Shown piece by piece: positions 5,969-6,539 of a stretch of 6,539 bases of DNA (position 1 is its first letter; every line of letters begins with the position of its first letter). Source of the stretch: an uncultured Bacteroidales bacterium. Lineage in GTDB: Bacteria > Bacteroidota > Bacteroidia > Bacteroidales > Muribaculaceae. The stretch lies in contig CAMWNL010000104.1 in the NCBI GenBank assembly GCA_947175585.1, positions 1-6,539 on the forward strand, in the 5' to 3' direction. The notes under the pieces were generated by a model. It ran no database searches. It was not told the DNA's origin and worked only from the letters and a program-made list of their open reading frames with translations. Position numbers and translations under genes: made by a program.

Positions 5969-6520
5969 ATGAAGAAGAAATTTATCTGCACCGTTTGTGG
6001 CTATGTTCACGAAGGTGATCACGCTCCTGAAAAGTGCCCTATCTGCGGTGCCCCCGCGTCTAAATTCAAAGAAATGGATGATACTGCAGAACTCAAATTC
6101 GTCACTGAGCACGAAATCGGCGTTGCAAAAGGTTGTGACGAACAGATGATCGCAGACCTCACTGCCCACTTCAACGGCGAATGTGGAGAAGTCGGCATGT
6201 ACCTCGCCATGGCTCGTCAGGCTGACCGCGAAGGCTATCCCGAAATTGCTGAAGCATTCAAGCGTTATGCATGGGAAGAAGCAGAACACGCTTCTAAATT
6301 TGCAGAACTCCTCGGCGAATGTGTCTGGGACACCAAAACTAACCTCGAAAAACGTATGGCAGCTGAAGCCGGTGCTAACGAAGATAAGATGCGCATCGCT
6401 CGTCGCGCTAAAGAACTCAACCTCGACGCCATCCACGACACCGTTCACGAAATGGCAAAAGACGAAGCTCGCCACGGTCAAGGCCTCCAAGGCCTCTATA
6501 ACCGCTTCTTCAAGAAATAA
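5969..6520 (+). CDS. rbr: Reverse rubrerythrin (NADH-linked peroxidase family), rubredoxin domain N-terminal
   Basis: A 183-residue cytosolic protein. Residues 1-35 form a rubredoxin-like FeS4 site with CTVC at 7-10 and CPIC at 23-26. Residues about 57-183 form a ferritin-like four-helix diiron domain with E71/E74 in the first helix, E104xxH107 (EEAEH), E133 in the third helix and E166xxH169 (DEARH). The rubredoxin module at the front, not the back, defines the reverse-rubrerythrin type, which reduces hydrogen peroxide with electrons from NAD(P)H-dependent partners in anaerobes. It contributes to oxygen and peroxide tolerance. Every expected metal ligand is present, and the length is normal for the type. 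Codon choice is strongly skewed (CTC, GCT, GAA, AAC, CGT), unlike the operon before it, which suggests high expression. It has its own promoter and is probably unrelated in function to the upstream operon. The start is supported by the M-K-K-K-F-I-C spacing to the first Cys pair. Confidence 0.93.
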   Translation: MKKKFICTVCGYVHEGDHAPEKCPICGAPASKFKEMDDTAELKFVTEHEIGVAKGCDEQMIADLTAHFNGECGEVGMYLAMARQADREGYPEIAEAFKRYAWEEAEHASKFAELLGECVWDTKTNLEKRMAAEAGANEDKMRIARRAKELNLDAIHDTVHEMAKDEARHGQGLQGLYNRFFKK

Positions 6521-6539
6521 GCCCGCTATATATTAGCTC

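Noticed and set aside
5954..6490. A 178-codon open frame on the minus strand opposite the rubrerythrin gene
   Set aside because: It is the antisense image of a strongly codon-biased gene. The translation is rich in Phe, Cys and Val with no domain logic, and the plus-strand protein has every rubredoxin and diiron ligand.
6183..6536. A 117-codon open frame on the plus strand overlapping the rubrerythrin gene in another frame
   Set aside because: Low-complexity Lys/Ser/Thr composition is a by-product of the biased codons in the true frame. It has no promoter or recognisable domain.
6521..6539. Possible start of a terminator after the rubrerythrin stop (GCCCGC, and a weak GCTA-TATAT-TAGC stem)
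   Set aside because: The stem is only 4 bases, and any complementary GCGGGC arm and T-run would lie beyond the right edge, so it cannot be supported here.
1..6539. CRISPR arrays, tRNA or rRNA genes, insertion sequences and phage attachment repeats
   Set aside because: Reading both strands showed no regularly spaced direct repeats, cloverleaf-like sequences, transposase motifs or long terminal inverted repeats.

Overview
The window looks like a member of the Bacteroidales, most plausibly a gut Muribaculaceae- or Bacteroides-like genus, although the genus is not proven. The evidence is three TAnnTTTG-type -7 promoter elements, the absence of Shine-Dalgarno sequences, lipoproteins with acidic residues after the lipobox cysteine, and protein families typical of the phylum.

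Layout: (1) 1-97, minus strand: the first 32 codons of a PLP-dependent (aspartate-type) aminotransferase that runs off the left edge. (2) 98-381: a divergent promoter region with one promoter facing each way, two dyads near the left-facing promoter and a small GC-rich hairpin between the promoters. (3) 382-5864, plus strand: five genes packed end to end, each pair joined by the same 4-base ATGA stop/start overlap. They encode a large lipoprotein (DUF4836-like), a small ABC ATPase, an FtsX/LolC/MacB-type permease, a second lipoprotein with a BACON/Ig-like N-terminus, and a PagL-like outer-membrane beta-barrel of double length. (4) 5865-5968: an intergenic gap with a new promoter and no visible terminator. 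(5) 5969-6520, plus strand: a reverse rubrerythrin (rubredoxin domain first, diiron domain second) with highly biased codon use.

The five-gene block is the item of interest. Its parts span the envelope: a cytosolic ATPase, an inner-membrane mechanotransmission-type permease, two lipoproteins (one with a good surface-export-like signal) and an outer-membrane barrel bearing the HxSN motif of lipid A 3-O-deacylase. The simplest hypothesis is a dedicated machine that moves, senses or remodels lipoprotein or lipid A/LPS in the envelope. Three details make it unusual. The ATPase has Ser where the switch (H-loop) histidine normally sits, with a relaxed Walker A and signature. The barrel has Asn at the position of the PagL catalytic Glu. 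The barrel's C-terminal half seems to repeat the HxSN-LPN strand pair without the His. The substrate and physiological role cannot be read from the sequence.
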